Shown here piece by piece: positions 36,366-44,354 of a stretch of DNA of 64,000 nt. The notes beneath the pieces were generated by a model, which was given only the letters and a program-made list of their open reading frames with translations, ran no database searches and had not been told where the DNA came from. The DNA is from Metabacillus idriensis (GTDB taxonomy: Bacteria; Bacillota; Bacilli; Bacillales; Bacillaceae), in the NCBI RefSeq assembly GCF_009674765.1, contig NZ_WKKF01000003.1, forward strand, positions 124,001 through 188,000, in the 5' to 3' direction. Numbering within the stretch: position 1 is the first letter of the stretch; each line of letters opens with the position of its first letter. The translations under genes and the position numbers were made by a program.

Positions 36366-37480
36366 ACGGATGCCTCCTGCTGATTCAGAACACGGCCTGA
36401 TTGCTTAGGCTGTGAATAAATGCAATCGCCTGATTGATGGTCAAAAAGAAAAAGATCACATTCATCAATATAAAACTCTGCTTGATCTCCAACCTTCACA
36501 TCCCATTGTCCACTCCATTTCGCAAGCCATTGCTCGTTTTCTTCGATATAGAATGAAATGAGTGTTTCTGTGCCAAGGATCTCGACATTTGCGACCTCAG
36601 CTGTCATCGTCGCTTTACCATATGCGGCAGGCTGGATGCTTTCAGGTCTGATGCCGATGACCGCTTCCATTTGATCAGGAATTACATTCCCTTTAAAAGG
36701 AATGGTTTTCTGTCCATCAATCTGAATAGAACCTCCGCTGATTTTTACGGTTTTTAAATTCATGGGAGGCGCTCCTATGAAAGAAGCTACAAACGTATTC
36801 TCCGGCTGATTATAAATTTCCAGGGGTTTTCCGATCTGCTGAATATCCCCATTGTTTAAAATCATCATCCGATCAGCCATTGTCATGGCTTCTGTCTGAT
36901 CATGCGTCACATAGATCATTGTAATGCCAAGCTTCCGCTGAATCTGGCGGATTTCAGAGCGCATTTTTGCTCTGAGCTTTGCATCTAAATTAGAAAGCGG
37001 CTCATCCATCAAACAGATGGGAGCATGCGTTACAATTGCCCTTGCAAGTGCAACTCTTTGTCTTTGCCCTCCTGAAAGCTGCCTTGGCTTTCGCTTCAAT
37101 AAATCTGATAAACCAAGCATCTCAGCTGCTTCTTCGCATCGCTGTTTTTGTTCAGCCTTTTTGATTTTTTTCGTGTGCAGGCCAAACGTGATATTCTCCT
37201 CAACTGACAAATGAGGGTAAAGCGCATAGTTTTGGAAGACCATTGAAAGATCCCGCTTGCTCGGAGGAAGAGAATTCGCTTTTTTGTCCCCGATGACCAA
37301 CTCTCCGCCAGAAAGCTCCTCAAGGCCTGCAATCATCCGCAGCATCGTGCTTTTCCCGCACCCTGATGGACCGACTAATACGAAAAACTCTCCAGGTTCT
37401 ATCACAACGTTTATATCTTTTATGACGTTATTTTTGGTGTCATATGATTTAGAAACATTCTTCAATTCTACTTTTTTCAT
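36362..37480 (-). CDS. ugpC: ABC ATPase, UgpC/MsmK-like
   Basis: A 372-residue ATPase of the CUT1 sugar transport family. Walker A GPSGCGKST (about 37-45), signature LSGGQRQRVALARA, Walker B CLMDEPLSNLD, and a switch His in VTHDQTEA. A C-terminal TOBE/MalK-like regulatory domain begins near 240 (VIGIRPESIQP). The start at 37480 follows GGGAGGAG; three codons upstream is a weaker alternative. It overlaps the end of the glpP frame by about 32 bp. It energises uptake by UgpAE. Confidence 0.9.
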   Translation of the reverse strand: MKKVELKNVSKSYDTKNNVIKDINVVIEPGEFFVLVGPSGCGKSTMLRMIAGLEELSGGELVIGDKKANSLPPSKRDLSMVFQNYALYPHLSVEENITFGLHTKKIKKAEQKQRCEEAAEMLGLSDLLKRKPRQLSGGQRQRVALARAIVTHAPICLMDEPLSNLDAKLRAKMRSEIRQIQRKLGITMIYVTHDQTEAMTMADRMMILNNGDIQQIGKPLEIYNQPENTFVASFIGAPPMNLKTVKISGGSIQIDGQKTIPFKGNVIPDQMEAVIGIRPESIQPAAYGKATMTAEVANVEILGTETLISFYIEENEQWLAKWSGQWDVKVGDQAEFYIDECDLFLFDHQSGDCIYSQPKQSGRVLNQQEASV

Positions 37481-38086
37481 GATCCTCACTCCTCCCGGTT
37501 AATTCCGCGTTTTCGTATTTCTTCCAAAGCCAGGATCTCCCTGTCGAAGCTGCGACAGCCCCGCTTGATAAAGCCTCTTCAATATGCCTTGCATGCTGAA
37601 TCAACCCTCCAGTAATAATAGGAAGATCTGTTTCTTTCTTTATTTTTTTTATCATTTCAGGAATAAGTCCAGGCATTACTTCCAGTGCGTGCGGCTGGAT
37701 TTCATTTACGGTTTTCAATCCATTTGCAACAGCATCCGTATCGATGAGAAAGAGCCGCTGGATGGCAAGCAGGCCTTCATTTTTGGCAAATTGAATCAGA
37801 GAGCTCTTTGTTGTGACGATTCCAGTGGGCTTTACAAATTTCGCAATGAACTTCAGACCTTCACGGTCATAACTGATGCCAGGAATCTTTTCCAAGTGTA
37901 AAAAACGTGTCGATCATGCTTTTTCAGCAAATCAACATACCGCTTGATCACACTTATATTGCCCATGAGCAAAAACGCGGACTGAATATCCGTTTCCATA
38001 AACCGGTCAAAGCTTTTCGGATCCTTAATCGCAGCAATCAGCCGATCTTCATGCAGACGCTTTATGAATTCCTGGTGGGTATCCAT
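37449..38086 (-). pseudogene. glpP: Glycerol-3-phosphate-responsive antiterminator GlpP, frameshifted
   Basis: Two overlapping frames together make a full GlpP (about 210 residues). The first (from ATG 38086) gives MDTHQEFIKRLHEDRLIAAI through DLLKKHDRHVF. The second resumes at LHLEKIPGISYDREG and runs through KPTGIVTTKSSLIQFAK, AIQRLFLIDT, ALEVMPGLIPEMI and IITGGLIQHARHIEEAL to the end. The join lies at a run of six A on the plus strand (37900-37905); one extra base there restores the frame. GlpP binds leader RNA and prevents termination when glycerol-3-phosphate is present. This is either a real inactivating frameshift, a slippage site, or a homopolymer sequencing error. It is the first gene of the ugp operon. 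Confidence 0.82.
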
Positions 38087-38101
38087 GGCTGTTTCAGCCC
38101 C

Positions 38102-38167
38102 TTCTATAAAAATAAAAACCATAAAAAAACTTGGGCTTTATCTATCACCTATGTTTTTTTATGGTTT
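38102..38167 (-). promoter_or_regulatory. Leader terminator, likely GlpP antitermination target
   Basis: Perfect 15-bp arms (38116-38130 and 38153-38167; AAACCATAAAAAAAC type) with a 22-base loop. On the minus strand the hairpin is followed by the U-rich TTTTTATTTTTATA, and the glpP start lies about 30 bases further on. This is a terminator in the leader of an operon whose first gene is the antiterminator GlpP. The regulatory link is inferred; the hairpin itself is seen. Confidence 0.65.
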
Positions 38168-38455
38168 CTCAATATCTCAACCTGGTTATATTCACTTGTC
38201 CTTCACGAGATTCATCATACCTCTCCAAGGTAAACCCAGTATGAAGATAATGTAGATTAATATGAAGGAAATGTTAGGGATTTGTAAAATATAGAAATCG
38301 TTTAGAAACTACCTTGGGAAATGGCGGATTTTTAGGGACCAGTGCGGGTGCAGGATGCTCTTGCAGGACTGCTATATTGTTTTGGGTACTCATAGCTTGC
38401 CTCTGATTCCTCCCATTCAGCAAGCATTGCTTCAAAATTCTTTTCAATGAAACAC

Positions 38456-38490
38456 AAAAAAGGATACCAATTGCTGCGCAATTGGTATCC
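38456..38490 (-). terminator. Terminator of the thrE-like/aldo-keto reductase operon
   Basis: Minus-strand GGATACCAATTGC / GCAATTGGTATCC perfect 13-bp stem with a 3-base loop, followed by six T residues. Confidence 0.9.
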
Positions 38491-38507
38491 TTTTCTTATG
38501 TACTGAA

Positions 38508-39490
38508 CTATTTCAACGCACACTCTTTAGATACTCTGTCAATCTCATCTAAATGCTTCTGACTGAGCTTAAAAGCGAGCGTGCCTATATTTTCTTCGGC
38601 ATGGTGTTTTTTTGAAGCTCCCGGAATGGCAACCACGGTTTCACCGTGATAGTGCACAGTCCAGTTCAGAGCGATTTGACTGGCTGACACGCTGTATTCA
38701 AGCGCCACTTTATCCAGCAGATCAATTAGCGGCTGTGTGCGCTTTAAGGCTGCAGGTTTAAAGTGAGAAAAATGCTTGCGGGGGCCAGACATCTTTTTGA
38801 TCAAATCAGGATTTTTATGAAATTTGCCTGTTAAGATTCCCTGTTCAAGCGGCGAGTAGGCGATAATCGAAATCCCGAGCTCCTTCGCTGTATTCAGAAC
38901 ACCGTTTCTTTCAATTCTTCTATCTGCAAGACTGTATTTCACCTGATTGGATGCAAGCGTGAAGCCATGGCTTTTAAGCACATTGTGGGCCTCTCCCATT
39001 TTAGCCGCATCAAAATTGCTGACACCTGCATACCGAATTTTTCCGCTCTCAATCAGTGAGGCCATTTGTTTCATTTCCTTTCGCACACTGGAAAACGAAA
39101 ACGGCTGATGGATTTGATATAAATCGATGGTTTTGCCTTTAAGGGCCTGAATCCTTTCATCGATTGTTTTTGTAATGGATCCTGCCGTGCGGAACATCGG
39201 CCACCATTTAGTAGCGATCAATGCTTCTTCTGAAAGCTTGGGTATTTTTATCAAAGCGTCAGCCAGGGCTTCCTCAGATTTTCCGTTCCCGTAAATTTCA
39301 GCTGTATCAAACCAGTTAATACCACCCTCAAGGCTGATTTGCACGATTTCCTCAACTGCCTGGTTATCTGCTTCCAGCCAAAACTTGCCGACCAGCCGCT
39401 GCCTTTGCTGAACTGCCACGTGCCAAGTCCGAGCGCGGAGACCATAAGCTCCGTCTCCCCAAGTCGCCTGAGCGGTGTCTGCAATTTCAA
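38508..39490 (-). pseudogene. Aldo/keto reductase, frameshifted
   Basis: Two frames together give a complete aldo-keto reductase of about 327 residues. The N-terminal frame starts at TTG 39490 (behind GGGGGGA) with LRRLGETELMVSALGLGTWQF. The second continues with LVGKFWLEADNQAVEEIV, the catalytic GINWFDTAEIYGNGKSEEAL (Asp and Tyr), IATKWW (Lys), YQIHQP (His) and AYSPLEQGILTGKF. The break lies near 39395-39397, where one added G in GCGGCTGG would restore the frame. It follows the yjjB-like gene by 14 bp. Inactive if the deletion is real; the surrounding sequence shows no other damage. Confidence 0.82.
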
Positions 39491-39504
39491 GTCAATCCCC
39501 CCGT

Positions 39505-39951
39505 TTACTTAACCTTTGTTCGAAGCTGTGATCTTCTAATGACTTGATTAATCACTTCAGAAAAAACAAGTCCGATCGCGATGGAACCTGAAATCATAAA
39601 TGCTTTTGCAGCTAATGTAATCGCGGTATTATAGTCATTCTCAACGAAATTCCTCATTGCGTCATACGCCATTCCACCAGGAACCAATGGAATAATGCCG
39701 GCTACGCTGAAAATAATAATCGGAGTTTTATAGATTTTTGCAAAAACCTGACTTGTAACGGCTACAAAAACAGCAGCAACTACAGTCGCTGGAACTGCGT
39801 CTAATCCATAGCCAACCAAAGATATGTAAATCAGCCACCCGCACATCCCCACCAATCCACACTTAATAAGGGAGGGCTTGGGTGCCTGAAAGATAATACC
39901 GAATGCAGCTGTAGATATAAAGCTTGTCACCAGCTGTCCAAGTATCCACAT
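39505..39951 (-). CDS. Threonine/serine exporter, small subunit (YjjB-like, DUF3815)
   Basis: A 148-residue membrane protein with four or five helices. It corresponds to the C-terminal half of ThrE-type exporters, with the signature IIPLVPGGMAYDAMRNFVEND. In many Firmicutes ThrE is split into this subunit and a YjjP-like partner; the partner gene lies 18 bp upstream. Probable role is export of threonine, serine or a dicarboxylate. Confidence 0.85.
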   Translation of the reverse strand: MWILGQLVTSFISTAAFGIIFQAPKPSLIKCGLVGMCGWLIYISLVGYGLDAVPATVVAAVFVAVTSQVFAKIYKTPIIIFSVAGIIPLVPGGMAYDAMRNFVENDYNTAITLAAKAFMISGSIAIGLVFSEVINQVIRRSQLRTKVK

Positions 39952-39969
39952 GTCTCCATCTCTCCTGTC

Positions 39970-40731
39970 TTAAAATAGTAAAAAAACAACGGCGATCCCA
40001 GAGCCGATGGCAAATGCAGTTAAGAATGCTTCCGCTCCTTTTGAAAGCCCGGATATTAAATGGCCAGCCATTAAATCCCTGACTGCATTTGTAAGAAGAA
40101 GACCTGGAACTAAAGGCATGACAGAACCAATAATGACTTTATCCATCTCTGTCCCGAGGCCGGTCCTTACAAATAAATAAGCAAGAAGACCAATAACAAA
40201 GGATGCCAGAAATTCCGAGAAAAATTTGATCGGCACCAGGCGATGAAAATAGATAACAGCCATAAAGCCGAGCCCGCCTGCAAAAACAGCGGGAAAAAAA
40301 TCAGACCACTGCCCCTGAAACATAATCAGAAAGCAGCCGCTTGCAATCGCTGCTGCTATCACCTGCAAGGCAAGAGAATACGTAGACTTTGCATCCTCAA
40401 TCTCTTTTAACAGATCATAAGCTTCATCAACATTTAATTCGCCATTGCTTATTTTTCTTGAAATGGCATTTACATTCGTCACCTTATCTAAATCCGTTGT
40501 CCGTTCCATAATCCGAATTAACTTCGTCTTTGTCGGCTGATCAGACTCAATCGAAAAAATAATGCCTGTCGGCGTTACGTAACTATGCGAACTTTTCACA
40601 CCGTAAGATGCAGCAATCCGCATCATTGTATCTTCGACCCGGTACGTTTCAGCTCCGCTGATCAGCATGATTTTTCCGGCAAGCAGACAAACCTCCATGA
40701 TCTCGTATGAATAATTTTGCTGAATCTTCAT
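39970..40731 (-). CDS. Threonine/serine exporter, large subunit (YjjP-like, DUF1212)
   Basis: A 253-residue protein whose N-terminal 110 residues are soluble (LLAGKIMLISGAETYRVEDTMMRIA, SYVTPTGIIFSIESD), followed by five helices ending in MPLVPGLLLTNAVRDLMAGHL. This is the N-terminal half of the split ThrE exporter. First gene of a three-gene operon with the small subunit and the aldo-keto reductase. Confidence 0.87.
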   Translation of the reverse strand: MKIQQNYSYEIMEVCLLAGKIMLISGAETYRVEDTMMRIAASYGVKSSHSYVTPTGIIFSIESDQPTKTKLIRIMERTTDLDKVTNVNAISRKISNGELNVDEAYDLLKEIEDAKSTYSLALQVIAAAIASGCFLIMFQGQWSDFFPAVFAGGLGFMAVIYFHRLVPIKFFSEFLASFVIGLLAYLFVRTGLGTEMDKVIIGSVMPLVPGLLLTNAVRDLMAGHLISGLSKGAEAFLTAFAIGSGIAVVFLLF

Positions 40732-40853
40732 CTGTATGTTCTCTCCAATAGCTTGATATTCCCCTTCAAGTTAGGATTTGTGTTTGTGGTTTGTTTCAGT
40801 TTAAACGAAGGATCGAGCTTAATCAATTATTGACTCAAATGAAAACGCGAACA

Positions 40854-40882
40854 TAAAAAACCCTTCCCGTAAATTAGGAGGG
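40854..40882 (-). terminator. Terminator after sinR, end of the EPS operon
   Basis: Minus-strand CCCTCC..GGAAGGG imperfect stem followed by TTTTTT, 12 bases after the sinR stop. Confidence 0.7.
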
Positions 40883-40894
40883 CTCATCTTTATT

Positions 40895-41218
40895 CTATGA
40901 ATTAAACTTTTTTTCTAATTCTTTATAAACCAAAAATTCTTCAAACTGTTCTTTTGTTACCCCTAAAGAAATTGCTTTTTGCATTAAATGAACCCATTCT
41001 TCATCTATTTCATCAGGAGTATCATCGGTACTAAGGATATAATTCAGTGGTACTTCTAATATTTTTGATATCTTTTCTAAAACTTGTATGGATGGATTCA
41101 CTTTAATATTTCTTTCTATTGAACTTATATATGATTTGGCTACCTTAGATTTTTCTGCAAGTTCCGTCATTGACATCTTTTTTGCTTGCCTAATTTTCTT
41201 CAATCTTTCTCCAATCAT
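40895..41218 (-). CDS. sinR: SinR-family master regulator of biofilm genes
   Basis: A 107-residue repressor. Residues 1-66 are an Xre helix-turn-helix whose recognition helix VAKSYISSIERN is nearly identical to B. subtilis SinR (VAKSYLSSIERN), followed by NPSIQVLEKISKILEV. The C-terminal part (DEEWVHLMQKAISLGVTKEQF) is a Sin multimerisation domain, which in B. subtilis binds SinI or tetramerises. It lies 19 bp downstream of the last EPS gene, on the same strand and with no terminator between, so it is probably cotranscribed with its own target operon. No sinI gene was found next to it. RBS AGGTGAAAAG. Confidence 0.92.
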   Translation of the reverse strand: MIGERLKKIRQAKKMSMTELAEKSKVAKSYISSIERNIKVNPSIQVLEKISKILEVPLNYILSTDDTPDEIDEEWVHLMQKAISLGVTKEQFEEFLVYKELEKKFNS

Positions 41219-41237
41219 CTTTTCACCTACATAAGAA

Positions 41238-42350
41238 TTAAATTTTCCCTTCAGCTGTTTTGGGTGGAATAGGAACAGTTTTAGATTGTTTTATTGGCTT
41301 TAGGCCCACACCGATTTTCCCTGAAAAAAAATGCCCATACGGAATTCTGTTAAATAGATATGTTGATATTATAGATAAAACAAGACTGCCCATAAAATAT
41401 GAGATTGTTTTTGTAATTGGATCAGCAATCCATGGAATCAGATTGAATCCTATTGCCATAATCGCCATAAATAGTGGGTGAAAAAGATAAATTCCAAAAG
41501 AGAACTGACTTATTAGAATAATGATTTTTGGAACTTGTCTAATTTTCAAAGATAGATAATACAAAGAAATAATTAAACTGGTTGAGAAAAAAAGCATATC
41601 TATTCTTTTTGAAGAAAAGCTTGTAATGATATTAGTTTCATATAAATAAATACATGCAACTCCCAAAAGGAGCGGTGCTAGTATTACTATTTTCGAATGT
41701 TTTTTCAGCTGGTTAATAAATGTGGAGTAATAACGGCCACAATAATAAGCGATAGAGAAATAAAAGATCCACCCTAAGAAAGGAATCCAATAAAACTTCT
41801 CCCAAATATATATTCCTATCTCATTTGGATAAGGTTGAACAAAGTTGAAAAAACCCAAATATAGTAAGTTGATCACAAGACAAGTACATATAACCTTGAT
41901 TGGATTCATGTTTTTGAGATACTTATCCAAAAAGTAGTGAAGGACATAAAATTGAAGAATAACCAAGATGAAGTACCCATGAAAATCTCCTAATAACAAA
42001 TGCCTCCACCAAAGTTGGCCAGCAGCTTGTATGAAAGGTTCTCCTGTTACAAGAGTTTGTTCAAAACCTTTGACTATAGCGTAAAAAGTACCAAAAATAA
42101 GATACGGAAGAATGACATACTTAACTCTTTTACTCCAAAAAGCAGAAGGCAGAGAGTCTCTATATGTTCTTGACAGGATAAACTCAGAAATAAAAACAAA
42201 TGTTGGGGTACCAAAAGTTAATAATAAGGAAAACATAGTTACCATATCATTTTCATCCAGGAAACCTCTAGCTAGTGAATGAAGCAAAAGTATGCTCATA
42301 CAGGCAAACGTCCGTAATATAAATATTTCATTTATTAGATTTTTTTGCAC
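41238..42350 (-). CDS. Acyltransferase family 3 membrane protein
   Basis: A 370-residue protein with about 10 helices. The N-terminal segment EIFILRTFACMSILLLHSLA has the conserved Arg and His of acyltransferase-3 enzymes, and ILPYLIFGTFYAI follows. Such enzymes O-acetylate or O-succinylate surface polysaccharides (OatA, IcaC and EPS acyltransferases). Within the EPS operon it probably modifies the exported polymer. Penultimate gene of the cluster. Confidence 0.82.
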   Translation of the reverse strand: MQKNLINEIFILRTFACMSILLLHSLARGFLDENDMVTMFSLLLTFGTPTFVFISEFILSRTYRDSLPSAFWSKRVKYVILPYLIFGTFYAIVKGFEQTLVTGEPFIQAAGQLWWRHLLLGDFHGYFILVILQFYVLHYFLDKYLKNMNPIKVICTCLVINLLYLGFFNFVQPYPNEIGIYIWEKFYWIPFLGWIFYFSIAYYCGRYYSTFINQLKKHSKIVILAPLLLGVACIYLYETNIITSFSSKRIDMLFFSTSLIISLYYLSLKIRQVPKIIILISQFSFGIYLFHPLFMAIMAIGFNLIPWIADPITKTISYFMGSLVLSIISTYLFNRIPYGHFFSGKIGVGLKPIKQSKTVPIPPKTAEGKI

Positions 42351-42379
42351 AAAATGCCCTCCTCTTCCTAAGTACCCGT

Positions 42380-43024
42380 TTAATCGCTGAAAAAATAATT
42401 GTCTAAATGATATAATGTTTCCTTGGCTTCTGATCCATGTATACCAAAGACATTGCCTATTAGTTTGATGTACTCGTTAAGAGTAATACCTACATCATGT
42501 TTGCTACTCCACCAATGAAGATGGTTATAAGGACTATCACTTGATACATACTTAATAGTAATGTCTTTGTTTTTCATAACTCGATCAAAATTAATCTTCA
42601 CTCTTCTCATGTGGTAATCTGATGAAATCACGATTACTTTCTTAAAATTGAAATCTTCTATTAACTCGCTGGTGAATTTCGCATTATCAATTGTACTCGC
42701 AGCACTTGTTTCTTTTATAATTGAATTTGAAGGAATCTCTTTTTCTGCAATTTCTAACATTCTCTTATGGCGGGCATTAGATAGAATAATTGTGTCTGCA
42801 AACCCTTTTTTGTATAGAAAGATTGCTTTGTCCATACGAGCTAACTCTTCTCCGCTCAAAACAACTATCACATCAGCCATTTCTGGTTTTTCGTTTACTA
42901 CTAAAAAATCACCAGCTGTATAAAAACAGATAGCTGTTCCAATCAAACACCAAACTAATACAATTCTTTTTAAAGAGATGTTTTTCTTTTTTATATCATT
43001 TTCTCTTAGCCCAGCAATAAACAT
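42380..43024 (-). CDS. DUF218 (YdcF/ElyC-type) membrane-anchored protein
   Basis: About 214 residues from the ATG at 43024, chosen for GGGAGA upstream; the longer frame begins with a TTG inside the preceding gene. One transmembrane helix near the N-terminus (IVLVWCLIGTAICFYTAGDF) precedes a Rossmann-like DUF218 domain with ADVIVVLSGEELARMDKAI, DTIILSNARH and VIVISSDYHMRRVKINF. DUF218 proteins occur beside cell-envelope polysaccharide genes; the reaction is not established. Confidence 0.75.
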   Translation of the reverse strand: MFIAGLRENDIKKKNISLKRIVLVWCLIGTAICFYTAGDFLVVNEKPEMADVIVVLSGEELARMDKAIFLYKKGFADTIILSNARHKRMLEIAEKEIPSNSIIKETSAASTIDNAKFTSELIEDFNFKKVIVISSDYHMRRVKINFDRVMKNKDITIKYVSSDSPYNHLHWWSSKHDVGITLNEYIKLIGNVFGIHGSEAKETLYHLDNYFFSD

Positions 43025-43103
43025 ATGTTTCTCCCAACTAAAGAGATGCCTAACTCTATCATTACAGTTAATCATCATCTTAAACCTATAAATGCCTTGA
43101 AAT

Positions 43104-44327
43104 TCAACACTGTTCAATTAATTGATAGATATCATTGTATGTGTATCTTCTATCAAATTGGTCTTCTGCCAAATTTCTAGCGTTTTTTCCAAGCTCAATA
43201 CGCTTATTTTCATTTTTCTGAAGGTCAATAATCAAATCAGCTAAATGATTGTAATCACCTGGCAAGTAGTTATATCCAATGTTTTTCTCGGTAATGATTT
43301 GTGAGAACTCTTCATTTAAACTGCTATTAAGAATTGGAAGACCTGCAGCAAGAAAATCACCAATTTTGTTTGTGATACTTTGTTGAGCACCTTTAGTTAT
43401 CGCATTTGCAGCAATATCTGAATGTGATAAATATGGTATCATGTCCTCATAGGTTAGATGGCCCATAAAGTCAACAGGAGCATCTAATTCGATTGCCAAA
43501 TCGACAAATTTATTCTTTAAAGGACCAGAACCTATTACCTTAAATACAATCTGATGCATTCCTCGTTTCTTTAAAGCCGCAACAGCTCTAATCACTGTCT
43601 CAAGATCATAGCTATAACTAAGTGTCCCTATATAGGTAATCCAGAACTCACCTTCGACTTTACGAACACCTTCTTGTTTGTTCATATCAAAATAACCCAA
43701 ATCTGTACCTATAAACACAGGCAAGTAGCTTTTAGCGTGGTGGTTCACTCTCTGCACTCTATAAATATAGCTTTTAGAAACAGCAACAACGTAATCTGCC
43801 ATTTTATATATTGAATTTGCATAAATAGTGAGGGGATATAGGAGAACATCAACTATTTTTTCCGGCAATGGTAATGCATTTTTAATTGATTCCGGCCAAA
43901 CATCTTGTATATCCATGAATAACGGAATTTTATTTCCTTTCGAATACTTTCCTACTATATAAGCAGTTTCCATCATCGGATATGCACAATAAATCATATC
44001 TGGCTTGTTTTTTAATGTTTTTAAGTACTTGCTGAGCTGGTTAGCAAAATGTCTGTGGCTTTTGATTCTGTCAATTCCAATATTCTTCATGTAACCTAGC
44101 TCTTCAATTAAAACTACTTTGTATGTTATTTTTTTTTGTAATTGTTCAATATCATTTAAATTGCGAAATTCTTTATCATTATGTTGAAACGAACTAGTCA
44201 CTAATGTGATTTGATGGCCTTTTTGACTTAATTGCTCAGCTATATAAGTAAAGCGGTTAAATCCTTTTTCACCTGGAAGAATTGTAAAAGGTGCTACCAA
44301 AAGTATATCTTTGCTCTTTGATTTCAA
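43104..44327 (-). CDS. Glycosyltransferase family 4 (EPS)
   Basis: A 407-residue cytoplasmic glycosyltransferase with GT-B fold. The N-terminal half has APFTILPGEKGFNRFTYIAEQLSQKGHQ. The acceptor/donor side contains ITYIGTLSYSYDLETVIRAV, VIGSGPLKNKFVDLA and GHLTYEDMIPYL, and GLPILNSSLNEEF is the nucleotide-sugar contact region. It likely adds one sugar to the lipid-linked repeat unit. Sugar specificity cannot be read from sequence. Confidence 0.83.
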   Translation of the reverse strand: MKSKSKDILLVAPFTILPGEKGFNRFTYIAEQLSQKGHQITLVTSSFQHNDKEFRNLNDIEQLQKKITYKVVLIEELGYMKNIGIDRIKSHRHFANQLSKYLKTLKNKPDMIYCAYPMMETAYIVGKYSKGNKIPLFMDIQDVWPESIKNALPLPEKIVDVLLYPLTIYANSIYKMADYVVAVSKSYIYRVQRVNHHAKSYLPVFIGTDLGYFDMNKQEGVRKVEGEFWITYIGTLSYSYDLETVIRAVAALKKRGMHQIVFKVIGSGPLKNKFVDLAIELDAPVDFMGHLTYEDMIPYLSHSDIAANAITKGAQQSITNKIGDFLAAGLPILNSSLNEEFSQIITEKNIGYNYLPGDYNHLADLIIDLQKNENKRIELGKNARNLAEDQFDRRYTYNDIYQLIEQC

Positions 44328-44354
44328 TTAATAATCCCCCTTAATAAGCTACTA

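Larger units (their letters stand above)
38087..38507. other. Noncoding region upstream of the ugp operon
   Basis: About 420 bp between the glpP start and the end of the aldo-keto reductase gene. It holds the leader hairpin before glpP (38102-38167), the terminator of the reductase gene (38456-38490), and between them an AT-rich stretch that must contain the operon promoter. No clear promoter pair was recognised. Confidence 0.6.

Noticed and set aside
38332-38523. 63-codon minus-strand reading frame starting inside the aldo-keto reductase gene
   Set aside because: It reads through the reductase terminator hairpin and has no ribosome site or family match.
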